Assembly (NCBI GenBank): GCA_014523625.1
Contig: JAATVP010000055.1
Coordinates: forward strand, 1-16,016
Length of the DNA: 16,016 nucleotides
From: Nitrososphaerales archaeon TH5896
GTDB lineage: Archaea > Thermoproteota > Nitrososphaeria > Nitrososphaerales > Nitrososphaeraceae
Reading direction: 5' to 3'
Shown: one piece after another, positions 6,166 through 14,251 of the stretch
Layout: each line of letters begins with the position of its first letter
How positions within the stretch are numbered: position 1 is the first letter of the stretch
Notes under the pieces: model-generated
What the model saw: the letters and a program-made list of their open reading frames with translations, nothing else
The model's database searches: none
What the model was told of the DNA's origin: nothing
Made by a program: the position numbers and the translations under genes

Positions 6166-7612
6166 ATGGATATTCCAGAGAAGGAAAGAGCGATAGTACT
6201 TCAAGGAGGGGGATCTCTTGGTGCGTATGAAGCTGGAGCTTACAAGGCGTCTCTCCGAAAAAGACACCCAAGAAGGAAGGAAAGGAAGGTCCACTTTTGA
6301 TATAGTTGCAGGCACTTCTATTGGGGCTATTAACGCTGCAGTATTGGTAAGTTATGTCGTGGAGAATCATACTTACGAGGGGTCAGCTGAGAGACTCATT
6401 GATTTCTGGAATTATCTCTCCAAAGAATCGATGGCGGATACTAATCCCTTTTTTAAACCTTGGTGGGATTATTGGCATGCAATCAATAGAGAGATTGCGA
6501 CTGGAGAAGCAGCAAGAAGGTATTTTTCAGCTAAGGAGTTTGCAATATTTGGAGTACCGAATGTATTTTATCCTCATAGGCCTACTCGTGACAGTAGATT
6601 TTACGACTCCGAAAACACTTGGTATCGTTATAGTAACGAACCTCTAAGACGGAGTCTTGAACGGTTTGCAAAATTTCCAATAGCTACTAGTAAGGAAGAC
6701 AATCAGCCAAGACTCTTACTGGTGGCAGTCGACGTTGCGGATGGAATCCCCGTTACATTCGATAGTTATCCTAAAGATGACGGAACACGAAAAACAGAAT
6801 ACGGAAGATTCCTTACCGACAACAATAGAGAAGTTGGATTTGAACATGTTGTACATTATGACGACGGGATCACCTCAGATCAAGTCATGGCAAGTGGATC
6901 ATTTCCAGTCAATTTTGATTTTGCTAAAATGGAAGTTGAAAGTTATTCTGCTGAACCAACGAGTACTCCACAGGTTGGCGTTCAGACACTCAGTACTGTG
7001 AACGCCAGAGGTTACAGGAAAGGTATGCGTTATTTTTGGGATGGAGGCCTTATGACCAATACTCCGCTAATGCAACTAGTTCTATTGCATAGGCAATATT
7101 GGTGGAGGGTAAGAGGATTAAAGGATAGTGTTCCTCGATTAGGGATCTGCGTAATAAATTTACATCCCAAAAAACAGACAGAGATTCCAACCGATAGGGA
7201 TGGTGTTATCAACAGGAACAATGATATAACTTTTTCAGATAGGACACATCTAGAGGAGGCCGCTCTCTTGTTAATATCTGATTTTATTGATCTGACAAGG
7301 GAGCTATTAAGAGTTGCAGAGGAAAAAGGAGTGGACAAGAACTTTCTTGCAAATCTTTTGAGCCGGGAAACAAATTTCCATGGTGAGTTTTTGAAGCCAA
7401 GACGATTCCAAGACATACTTGAAGGAAGATTTCAGATAGATGAAATAATCCGCGTTAACAGGGAGAACGATCTTGACACTATTTCAAACAAGACCTTTGA
7501 TTTCTCCTCCGAAACCATAAAGCTATTGCTTGAACGAGGATACAATGATGCTCTAGATGGATTTGAAGAGTATAAGCGAAGTCAGGCTAGCAAAACGGCC
7601 GATAGTAATTAA
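6166..7612 (+). pseudogene. Patatin-like phospholipase, split by a +1 frameshift
   Basis: ATG 6166 opens a frame reading MDIPEKERAIVLQGGGSLGA then YEAGAYKA, the Gly-rich oxyanion-hole motif of patatin lipases. The frame then runs into RKRHPRRKER and a stop near 6300. The next frame continues correctly as LSEKDTQEGRKGRSTFDIVA and GTSIGAINAAVL. Removing one T near 6250, inside TCTCTC, restores a 481-residue protein. In that product the nucleophile is Ser51 (GTSIG) and the partner Asp292 (FWDGGLMTNTPL), so both halves of the Ser-Asp dyad are present. Patatin enzymes hydrolyse ester bonds of membrane or storage lipids. There is no signal peptide. The intact downstream frame could start only at weak internal codons such as TTG 6218 and would lack the oxyanion hole. 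The rest shows no decay, so the frameshift is recent, a sequencing error, or a slippage event. Confidence 0.85.
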
Positions 7613-7866
7613 GAAGTATATCTAACAATAATGCATTTGAGGCGTATCAATGCGATATTCAATTGATGATCTTGACATGTAGATTATGTGGCATGATGGC
7701 AGTTCCAATCGAATAATTTCTGTATAAGAAAACGAATAAGGTGGACTGCAATGAGCAGACACCATTTACGCACATTAGATCAGTACCATATCTCGTACCA
7801 AATCCAACCTGAGATTTATTGTTGTTGTCTAGAGCTACATCGAAAATATCTTTCTAAGAGAACTAT

Positions 7867-8244
7867 TCAAATATCTTTTTTATTCGTATTCGATTCCTCC
7901 TTAGCATCCATCTCTATTTCTTTTGAGAGGGACCAACTTAGTAGTATTCTTAGCACTACGATCAATGCAAACACTGCAGTTTCTTCTAGTGTCGGCTCTA
8001 AAATAGTCTGGAGTAAATCAGCGGCGATCAAGAAATCTAATGAGATGAGAAGGCCCCTTAACATTCTTGCCACAATTTTGTGAACATACACTCGTCGCTG
8101 CTCCTTCCTTATTTTAGAGAGAAGCAACTCGACTAACTTAGCTAATGTAATAATAACTATTGCAGATACAAGAATTGCAACAATTATTTCGATAATTACT
8201 ACTATGTATTCGACGATTATGTGAAAAATTTCAGGACTTCCCAC
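7867..8244 (-). CDS. DUF1622 family membrane protein
   Basis: About 125 residues, starting at GTG 8244 (or TTG 8247; there is no ATG). Predicted helices are residues 9-39 (EYIVVIIEIIVAILVSAIVI onward), 67-84 (LLISLDFLIAADLLQTIL) and 93-112 (VFALIVVLRILLSWSLSKEI). The middle region RLLRG-type basic stretch, 'L..LDFLIAADLL.TI..PT' and the closing 'LIV.LR..L...L.KEI' match the DUF1622 pattern of small three-helix inner-membrane proteins found across bacteria and archaea. Its function is unknown. A charged tail (DAKEESNTNKKDI) follows the last helix. An AT-rich box at 8263-8284 on this strand is the likely promoter. The gene is convergent with the patatin gene and divergent from the helical protein at 8490. 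Confidence 0.75.
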   Translation of the reverse strand: MGSPEIFHIIVEYIVVIIEIIVAILVSAIVIITLAKLVELLLSKIRKEQRRVYVHKIVARMLRGLLISLDFLIAADLLQTILEPTLEETAVFALIVVLRILLSWSLSKEIEMDAKEESNTNKKDI

Positions 8245-8489
8245 CAAGGTCTAGGACTTGACTTTATCTCGTGAATACTTATACCTTTATTAAATTCGGA
8301 TTCTTGATATCATAACTGGACTAGATCACTAACTTTTGCATCTATACTTGATTCGACCAAACTTCAACTATTGCTATCGGCCTGGAATGCCAACGGATTC
8401 AACCTACTTCTTGCACTGTCATAAACTGAGGCAAAATTAAAACACAAGCCATAAGTAATCCGATAACGTTACCTTTGTACAGGTGAACA

Positions 8490-8816
8490 ATGTGTATGTC
8501 TTGGACTGATATGTACAACCAGTATGTAAAAAGTTATGAAAGTATGAATGAATACTACAATGACTATGTCAATAAAATGAAAAAGCTTAACGACTTATTC
8601 GAAGAAGCGTCACGAAACATTAGTAGAATGAATGACCTATATCGAGATTTGGTCAAAGTTAATGAAAATATGTACAATTTATACACCCAGTACCTCAATC
8701 ATTTCCAGAAATTGAATCAACAATGGATAGAATCTGTTTGGGGCCCTTTTTTAGCAAAAGTACAAGTGGAGGGGAAGGAAGAGTTAAAGGGTACAACGGA
8801 AGAAAAGAAAAAATAA
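8490..8816 (+). CDS. Short helical protein, possibly phasin/PhaE-like
   Basis: A 108-residue, almost purely helical protein rich in Tyr, Asn and Met (TDMYNQYVKSYESMNEYYND, YVNKMKKLNDLFEEASRNIS, LYRDLVKVNENMYNLYTQYL, NHFQKLNQQWIESVWGPFLA), ending in a Lys/Glu tail. ATG 8490 and ATG 8496 are both possible; AGGTGA at 8481-8486 has better spacing to 8496 and would be a rare Shine-Dalgarno site in this window. The 'LN.QW...VWGPFL' end and the amphipathic repeats recall short granule-associated helices such as the PhaE subunit of polyhydroxyalkanoate synthase or phasins. This resemblance is weak and unverified. After the TAA the same frame stays open for 20 codons (DFVEKLERNSRKQAKAKKQD) before a TAG at 8877, a lysine-rich stretch like the tail. 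Confidence 0.6.
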   Translation: MCMSWTDMYNQYVKSYESMNEYYNDYVNKMKKLNDLFEEASRNISRMNDLYRDLVKVNENMYNLYTQYLNHFQKLNQQWIESVWGPFLAKVQVEGKEELKGTTEEKKK

Positions 8817-8879
8817 GATTTCGTCGAGAAACTAGAACGAAACTCGAGGAAGCAAGCAAAAGCAAAAAAACAAGACTAG

Positions 8880-9343
8880 AAAACGAAAGTAAACAGGGAA
8901 AAGAAGATGTGATACTAGCGGTCATGAATATGCGACCTACTGAAGGTTATGATAATGATTTAATCCTAGTAAGTTCCTCTAGACTGGCTCCAGTATGTAT
9001 TTCTGGGGAATCTGCATACTGGATGCACAATTAAACCAGATTCTTCACTTACCTTAATACGCACCAATCAACGTAGCTTAAATGACTGGTATTTTTTTCT
9101 ATAGTTCGTCGGTCAAAACAGGCTGATTTTGAATTCAATCAATCAGGCTGAGGCTGACGTAGAATATACATAATAAATACTTAGACCTTCTAGGTATGCT
9201 AATATGAAGAACCAAATTGTAACACAATATTGCTGATGTAGATGTCAGGATGTAATTCAGGTTTATTATTAGTAGCATCACAACAAAGGAACATACATGT
9301 GCAACATTGTTCAGCAAAAGGGACTATATTCATAAACCACTAG
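8880..9343. other. Intergenic region between helical protein and transporter operon
   Basis: A plus-strand frame stays open to 9034 but overlaps the preceding gene out of frame and has no recognisable content after GKEDVILAVMN; I do not call it. The word AGGCTGA occurs three times (9120-9126, 9145-9151, 9151-9157). A T-tract at about 9092-9098 could end rightward transcription. The transporter operon stops at 9344; I see no stem-loop right after its last gene. No RNA gene was recognised. Confidence 0.35.
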
Positions 9344-10255
9344 CTATCCTCTAATTGCTCCCAATGTTAGCCCTCTGACCATATTTTTCTGGAAACTGAG
9401 CATTAACACAAGCACGGGGATTATAGCAATCGTTATTCCAGCACTTAAATACCCCCAATCAATCCTATACAATGAAATAAATTGGTACAATGCAACCTGG
9501 AATACTGTTGAATCAGGATGATTTGCAAGCACCACAGCTAAAATGAATTCGTTCCATGCAAATCTAAAGGAGAGAACGGCTGCGATAGCAAATCCAGGCA
9601 TTGATAGAGGGATAGTGATTCTACGCAATACTCCTAACCTTGAGCATCCATCTAGAAGAGCGCTCTCCTCAAGATCTTTGGGTATAGTTTCGAAATAGCT
9701 CTTCAGCAACAGTATATTCAGAGGAATAATGAGTATTTGAAAGGTCAACATCAGTGCAAATAAAGAATTTAGTAAGCCTAGATCGGCCAACATTATGTAA
9801 AGAGGTACTATGTTAATAACTACGGGAATCATAAAAAGTCCTAGAATGATACTAATGATCAGGTTTTTGCCTTTAAATTCAAATCGTGCAAATGCGTAGC
9901 CCCCTAGTGCACTGACTGTCACACTTAAGAGAGTACTTCCTATGCTTACGATAAAGCTATTTGATAAGCTCTGAACTAGTGCAGGATCAGTCAACACGAA
10001 AACAAAATTCTCGAGAGTAGGATCTTCTGGAATTAACTTAGGGGGGAAACTCATTGCTTCTTGATTTTGCTTCAATGACGTTGAAAATATCCAAACTATT
10101 GGAGAAAATGTAATAAAAAGAAAAATAGCTATTAAGCCATAAAGTATCAACCTCTCACCTAAAGTTGATCTTGTGCTTTCGCGATTAGTTTTGTCAGCTG
10201 ACCTGAAATAGCGAGTAAATTTGTGAATTCCGTTTTTGCTTCCGTCTTGTGTCAT
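9344..10255 (-). CDS. ABC carbohydrate-type permease, MalG/UgpE-like
   Basis: A 303-residue inner-membrane subunit. A polar N-terminus of about 35 residues precedes six predicted helices: about 37-59 (LILYGLIAIFLFITFSPIVW), 98-122, 131-155, 161-185, 220-240 and the last near 265-290. The cytoplasmic coupling loop is EESALLDGCSRLGVLRRITI with PLSMPG following (residues 196-220), the EAA motif of importers that take up sugars, with Glu-Glu-Ser in place of Glu-Ala-Ala. This motif docks onto the ATPase. It ends in LTLGAIRG, typical of MalG-like subunits. It starts 18 bases after the stop of the MalF-like gene, so the two are translated from one message. It partners the MalF-like subunit to form the channel. 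Confidence 0.92.
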   Translation of the reverse strand: MTQDGSKNGIHKFTRYFRSADKTNRESTRSTLGERLILYGLIAIFLFITFSPIVWIFSTSLKQNQEAMSFPPKLIPEDPTLENFVFVLTDPALVQSLSNSFIVSIGSTLLSVTVSALGGYAFARFEFKGKNLIISIILGLFMIPVVINIVPLYIMLADLGLLNSLFALMLTFQILIIPLNILLLKSYFETIPKDLEESALLDGCSRLGVLRRITIPLSMPGFAIAAVLSFRFAWNEFILAVVLANHPDSTVFQVALYQFISLYRIDWGYLSAGITIAIIPVLVLMLSFQKNMVRGLTLGAIRG

Positions 10256-10273
10256 TTTTGGGTTCTCAATACT

Positions 10274-11137
10274 TTATCTCTTTAGAAATTTTACATATAC
10301 AATCGCTACTGTTAAATTTATCAAGATCAGGATAATACCTGCAGCAGCACCCTTAGATAGCAATCCAAACTCAAACGCCTGCCTGTACATATATAGCGAT
10401 GCTGTGGTACTTGAAAACAATGGTCCTCCCCCGGTCATTATCAATTGTATATCAAAGAGGTTTACTGACCACATAGTAATTAGTATAAGATTAATTATCA
10501 TAAACGGTTTCAATAATGGTAATGTAATATGAAAAAGAGAGCGCATTTTAGATGCTCCATCTATTCGAGCCGCCTCATATAAGGAAGGATTTATGGATAG
10601 TAATCCCGCAGTTAGAAACAGTAAGGTAAATGGCGTTCCGTACCACATATTTGCGATTACGAGTGACCATACTACAATATTGGGATCGGAAAGCCATCCA
10701 ACTGATTCAATTCCCATTTGGTTCAGAATGTAATTCATTATACCGAAATTATCGTCAAGAATGAATTTGAAAGAGAATGCAGCTATAACGGCGGATATCG
10801 TCCATGGTATAATCAGGATTGCTCTATACACACCTGAACCTCGAATCTGTTGATTCAAGACAATTGCCATCAACAACCCTACACCAAACTGCAAAGCCAC
10901 GGATCCTCCAACAAACATTAACGTTACTTTCAGTGAAGTATAGAAATTTGGATCGTTGAAAAGGGTAACGAAGTTTTCAGGCCCTACATATTCCCAGTCC
11001 TTGAGCAGTGTGGTAAGACTTACGTCATGTAGCGAGATGTAAATATTCCAGGATAATGGAAAAATAAGAAATGCAAGAAGTATTGCAAATGATGGCGCGA
11101 GAAAAAGATATGGCTGTAACTTGGAGATTTGGGCCAT
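10274..11137 (-). CDS. ABC carbohydrate-type permease, MalF/UgpA-like
   Basis: A 287-residue inner-membrane subunit. It begins with a short lead then LFLAPSFAILLAFLIFPLSW (helix 1, about residues 10-35), a periplasm-type loop, and helices near 70-95, 106-126, 153-182, 208-228 and 262-284. The EAA coupling loop is YEAARIDGASKMRSLFHITL with PLLKP after it (residues 188-212), a strong match to the consensus. The WYGTPF segment and 'TGGGP' after helix 5 are also typical of the sugar and glycerol-3-phosphate importer family. The protein lacks the long N-terminal extension of enterobacterial MalF and so resembles short UgpA-type subunits. It sits 112 bases after the binding-protein gene and 18 before the second permease. 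Confidence 0.92.
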   Translation of the reverse strand: MAQISKLQPYLFLAPSFAILLAFLIFPLSWNIYISLHDVSLTTLLKDWEYVGPENFVTLFNDPNFYTSLKVTLMFVGGSVALQFGVGLLMAIVLNQQIRGSGVYRAILIIPWTISAVIAAFSFKFILDDNFGIMNYILNQMGIESVGWLSDPNIVVWSLVIANMWYGTPFTLLFLTAGLLSINPSLYEAARIDGASKMRSLFHITLPLLKPFMIINLILITMWSVNLFDIQLIMTGGGPLFSSTTASLYMYRQAFEFGLLSKGAAAGIILILINLTVAIVYVKFLKR

Positions 11138-11249
11138 ATTTCGTATTCAAAAAAATATTGGTTTTCGCTGTACCATTATCTGTACCCGTTTCTCGAGATA
11201 TCCACGAATTAGTGGCTGTTGTTGAAAGCTGCTTGAAAGGGTATGCCTT

Positions 11250-12575
11250 TTACCAGCCAAGGACCTCAGCTGATTTGATGGCGCTTTCCTGCAGTGCCTG
11301 ATCTGGATCCTTGCCGCCAAAGTAAATCCCATCTATTGCTTCGCGAATATTATCGGCAATCTGGGGGTATTCTGGTATATTTGGTCTGCTATGGCCAATT
11401 GGAATCATGGAAATCATGTCTGAATAGTATGGTATTGTAGCATTAAGGCTTTGAGAATAGGGTCCTTCAGCAATCGGCTTTTGCGTGGGTAGATAGCCTT
11501 CTTTTTCGAGCATAGGTGCCAGGATTTCGGGATCCACCAACAGTGTAAGTAATTCCCAAGAGATTTCCTTATTCTGAGACGTTTCGGGAACGCTTAGAAT
11601 CCATCCTCCCATCATGGTGGCAGATTTATTTCCTTCAGTTGGAACTGGAAACATTGGTATCATACCCACACTCTGGTTGAGACCAGCCCATTGCTCACGG
11701 GGGAAAGTGCCCAATAACCAGGTACCTTCTAACATCATAGCGAACTTCTTATCCGCAAACTCTTGGCCCCAAAAATGATTGACTTGTGGCTTGATACCTG
11801 CGTCTACCTGTCTCTTTATAAACTCTAATGATTGTACACCCTCAGTACTGTTGTAGGCTGGGAACCAGTAAGTTCCTTTAGTCGGATGTCCGCTTCTTTG
11901 TTCCAGTATATCTCCTCCTAACATCCATAGGTATGGGTACCACATGTCGGGCGAGTGACTTGCACCAACTAGATGAGCTCCCTGAATTCCCTGTTGACCT
12001 AGGGCATCATTAAGCTTCTGAGCAGCTGACAGATATCCATCCCAAGTCTCAAGAGTGCTTGGATCCACACCGGCATCATTCAAAAGATCTTTCCAGTACC
12101 ATAACGCTCGTACGTCAGTCCACGCCCATATACCATAGATCTTATCCTCATACTTTCCTCCTTCCCAGTTGACGGGGTACCAGTCACCCTCTCTTCCCCA
12201 AGAAGTCGCATTCTGCGTAAGATCAGTCAAAAAACCTCCCTCAGCAAATTCCCCTAACCATATTTGGTCTACTGAAATTAGATCGATCGGTGTTTGACCA
12301 GCCATCGAAGTGAGTATCTGCGTGCGTGTTGCATCATAAGGAAGGACCCTGTAATCTATCGTTATATCCTTATCGGGATGATTTTCATTAAGTTTCTTTG
12401 TGGCATTATCAAACAAAATGTCCCACCGCTCTTTCGGTTCAGCCACTATGGCAGTTAGAGTGACTTGTTCCTTTTGGGCATTCAAGGAATTAACTAATCC
12501 TGTAAAAATTACGCTAATTAGGAAGGCCGAACCAAGTATAAACACCATTTTCTTATTAATGTATAAAATATTCAT
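11250..12575 (-). CDS. Extracellular solute-binding protein of the sugar ABC importer
   Basis: A 441-residue secreted receptor of the MalE/UgpB type (solute-binding family 1). The signal region KKMVFILGSAFLISVIFTGL (about residues 8-27) is followed by LVNSLNA and probable cleavage; there is no lipobox cysteine, so it is either released or held by an uncleaved helix. The mature part begins VTLTAIVAEPKERW and contains hallmarks of the fold: VLPYDATRTQILTSMAGQTP, IDLISVDQIWLGEFAEGGFL, YGIWAWTDVRALWYWKDLLN, FAMMLEGTWLLGTF and MMGGWILSVP. It captures the substrate and delivers it to the permeases. ATG 12575 is preferred over TTG 12584 because the TATA box at 12600-12607 lies 28 bases upstream. The many Trp residues in the cleft suggest a sugar, but the exact substrate cannot be read from sequence. 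Confidence 0.92.
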   Translation of the reverse strand: MNILYINKKMVFILGSAFLISVIFTGLVNSLNAQKEQVTLTAIVAEPKERWDILFDNATKKLNENHPDKDITIDYRVLPYDATRTQILTSMAGQTPIDLISVDQIWLGEFAEGGFLTDLTQNATSWGREGDWYPVNWEGGKYEDKIYGIWAWTDVRALWYWKDLLNDAGVDPSTLETWDGYLSAAQKLNDALGQQGIQGAHLVGASHSPDMWYPYLWMLGGDILEQRSGHPTKGTYWFPAYNSTEGVQSLEFIKRQVDAGIKPQVNHFWGQEFADKKFAMMLEGTWLLGTFPREQWAGLNQSVGMIPMFPVPTEGNKSATMMGGWILSVPETSQNKEISWELLTLLVDPEILAPMLEKEGYLPTQKPIAEGPYSQSLNATIPYYSDMISMIPIGHSRPNIPEYPQIADNIREAIDGIYFGGKDPDQALQESAIKSAEVLGW

Positions 12576-12599
12576 TAGAAACAAAAAAGACGTTGCATC

Positions 12600-12607
12600 T
12601 TTTTAAA
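12600..12607 (-). promoter_or_regulatory. TATA box of the transporter operon
   Basis: On the minus strand the sequence is TTTAAAAA, centred about 28 bases before ATG 12575, so transcription should begin at or beside the start codon. No Shine-Dalgarno site is present. The palindrome at 12607-12625 abuts its upstream edge. Confidence 0.6.
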
Positions 12608-12625
12608 TGTTGTTGTCAACAAAAT
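12607..12625. promoter_or_regulatory. Candidate operator palindrome
   Basis: TTGTTG-T-CAACAA (12610-12622) is a perfect odd palindrome. It extends to nine bases on each side (ATGTTGTTG and CAACAAAAT) with a single mismatched pair. It occupies the position of the TFB recognition element just upstream of the TATA box, where a bound dimer would block initiation or a bound activator would help TFB. It is the only site of this kind I see in the divergent region. Confidence 0.4.
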
Positions 12626-13105
12626 GATTCCCCCCAGATAGTGGTTTATTTCAAATAATTGCTTATGACGCAGGTTTACTTGTCCTAATCTTCATGTATT
12701 CAAAAATTATTACATGATTTCTTTTCAGCGCGGTTGGGATTTTTATGTAATAAATCTGAATATTTGTTCTCCCTGGGAAATGCGGAATAACATTTTAGAA
12801 AATCAATGAAATCAGAATTCTATCTGTTAGCAAGTCTCATTAATAGGTACCAGATTGGAATTTAGAACCTACATACGGACTGGCAAAAATAGGCACAAAC
12901 GATTGAAATGGGCCTATTGCCACCGCAGAATAGATTTCAGAGGTCAAAACGACGACGTGGGTGGGTCCAAACATGAATCAATTTTTTTCATCTACGAGAA
13001 TTTCAATTGAGTGAGTATAGAATTTCAATGGTAACCCACTAATCAAATACTAATAAGTGAGATACTTAATCTGTACCGTCCTGGAAAGGGCGAACACGTA
13101 TATCC
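12626..13105. other. Divergent regulatory region of the transporter genes
   Basis: About 480 bases separate the palindrome before the binding-protein gene from the ATPase gene. A possible 51-residue ORF lies at 12855-13010. AGAATTTCAAT occurs at 12997-13007 and again at 13019-13029, a perfect 11-base direct repeat with a 22-base period (two helical turns). A weak TATA-like ATACTTAAT near 13062-13070 could serve the ATPase gene with a short leader. The stretch 12890-12970 is more GC-rich than its surroundings. Confidence 0.4.
12855..13010 (+). CDS. Possible small protein in the divergent region
   Basis: From TTG 12855 this frame encodes 51 residues: LEFRTYIRTGKNRHKRLKWA, YCHRRIDFRGQNDDVGG and SKHESIFFIYENFN. 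The frame is open back to a TAG near 12829. The mix of basic N-terminal half, single Cys-His pair and aromatic C-terminus looks like real protein rather than noise, and its codons differ in tone from the surrounding AT-rich DNA. There is no ATG or GTG near the start and no convincing TATA box, so it may be a relic. An overlapping ATG frame at 12908 (22 residues) is an alternative reading. I cannot name a family. Confidence 0.3.
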   Translation: MEFRTYIRTGKNRHKRLKWAYCHRRIDFRGQNDDVGGSKHESIFFIYENFN

Positions 13106-14251
13106 ATGTCCACGCGTGTTAGAATTGAAAATTTAACCAAGAATTTTGGAAATGTTAGTGCGCTTGATAACTTTTCGTTAGAAGTTGATCCTGGTGAATT
13201 TATGGTTCTACTTGGCCCCTCTGGGTGTGGAAAAACTACCGCAGTTAGATGCATAGCAGGACTTAGTGATCCAAGCAGTGGGACCATCCACATAGGAGAT
13301 CAGTTAGTCAACGGTTTACCTCCAAGAGACAGAGATATTGCTATGGTGTTTCAAAACTATGCTCTCTACCCTCATATGTCGGTCTATGATAACATAGCAT
13401 TTCCTTTAAAGATGAGAAAGGAATCTAAAGGTAATATTCGGAAAAAAGTAGAAAAGATTTCCAAACTCCTAGAAATCTCACAATTGATCGATCGAAAACC
13501 GAAGGAGCTTAGTGGGGGACAGATGCAGAGAGTTGCATTGGGAAGAGCATTAGTTCGTGAACCCAAGGTTTTCCTAATGGACGAACCTCTAAGCAACCTT
13601 GATGCAAAGATGCGTGCATACATGAGGACAGAAATAAAAAAACTGCAAAGGAAAGTAGGGATCACTACTATTTACATCACACACGATCAGATCGAGGCAA
13701 TGAGTATGGCCGATAGAATTGCTATCATGGATCATGGGTTAATTCAGCAGGTAGGCACACCACAAGAGGTGTACTCTAAACCATCTAATACATTTGTGGC
13801 TGGATTTACAGGAAGTCCACCAATGAATTTTCTCGAATGTGAAGTAAGTCGTAGTAATTCTCATTTACTTTTTGAAATATCAGGTAGTTTTCTGGTCAGA
13901 TCAGAATCCGGCGCCTTAAGAAATGTTTTTGATCGATTGTATGGAAAGGGAGAGTCTCCTGCGAAAGTAACGCTTGGGATCAGACCACGCGATATTCACA
14001 TTAGAAACGATCAGGAACGTTCAGATCTAACCATTGACTGTATCTTGTCTTTTGTTGAAATGTTAGGCGATGATACAGTTTTGGAAGTGAATATAGGTAA
14101 AAATAGTATGAAAGTACTTACCAATAGTATGATGACCGATACACGCCAAGATTTGTCAGTTGGCCAACATATGTCATTAGGAATATCACATGAGAAACTA
14201 CATTTCTTTAACGCTCAAACTGGCGTTAGGAGAGGGGAAAGTAAGCAATAA
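13106..14251 (+). CDS. ABC importer ATPase, MalK/UgpC/MsmX-like
   Basis: A 381-residue cytoplasmic ATPase with all catalytic motifs: Walker A GPSGCGKTT (37-45), Q-loop Gln83 (VFQNYALYPHMSVYDNIAFP), signature LSGGQ (135-139), Walker B VFLMDE (155-160), D-loop SNLD (163-166) and switch His193 (ITHDQ). MADRIAIMDHGLIQQVGTPQ and PPMNFLECEV mark the junction to the C-terminal OB/TOBE regulatory domain (about 240-375), containing LGIRPRDIHI, as in MalK and UgpC subunits for sugars, glycerol phosphate and related solutes. It energises the permeases encoded at 9344-11137 through their EAA loops. The gene is divergent from the rest of the transporter, so the stoichiometry of ATPase and permeases is set by two promoters. 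In some organisms such ATPases serve several importers. Confidence 0.93.
   Translation: MSTRVRIENLTKNFGNVSALDNFSLEVDPGEFMVLLGPSGCGKTTAVRCIAGLSDPSSGTIHIGDQLVNGLPPRDRDIAMVFQNYALYPHMSVYDNIAFPLKMRKESKGNIRKKVEKISKLLEISQLIDRKPKELSGGQMQRVALGRALVREPKVFLMDEPLSNLDAKMRAYMRTEIKKLQRKVGITTIYITHDQIEAMSMADRIAIMDHGLIQQVGTPQEVYSKPSNTFVAGFTGSPPMNFLECEVSRSNSHLLFEISGSFLVRSESGALRNVFDRLYGKGESPAKVTLGIRPRDIHIRNDQERSDLTIDCILSFVEMLGDDTVLEVNIGKNSMKVLTNSMMTDTRQDLSVGQHMSLGISHEKLHFFNAQTGVRRGESKQ

Noticed and set aside
7751..8083. 110-residue plus-strand frame with a Cys-Cys-Cys stretch
   Set aside because: Most of it is antisense to the DUF1622 membrane protein and its Ser-rich content is that gene read backwards; the first 38 residues have no recognisable pattern.
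8723..9034. 103-residue plus-strand frame
   Set aside because: Overlaps the short helical gene out of frame for 94 bases, has Lys/Arg-biased AT-rich content and no motif; kept only as a note.
9120..9157. Three AGGCTGA words, checked as a possible CRISPR or tandem array
   Set aside because: Unit too short, spacing irregular (two copies overlap), no conserved repeat and spacer structure.
9135..9317. 60-residue minus-strand frame downstream of the transporter operon
   Set aside because: Biased hydrophobic composition from AT-rich DNA, no promoter or conserved motif.
10236..10532. 98-residue plus-strand frame
   Set aside because: Antisense to the end of the MalF-like permease gene.
12908..12976. 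22-residue ATG frame beginning MGLLPPQNRF
   Set aside because: Overlaps the 51-residue candidate in another frame; too short to support on its own, although the basic sequence is curious.
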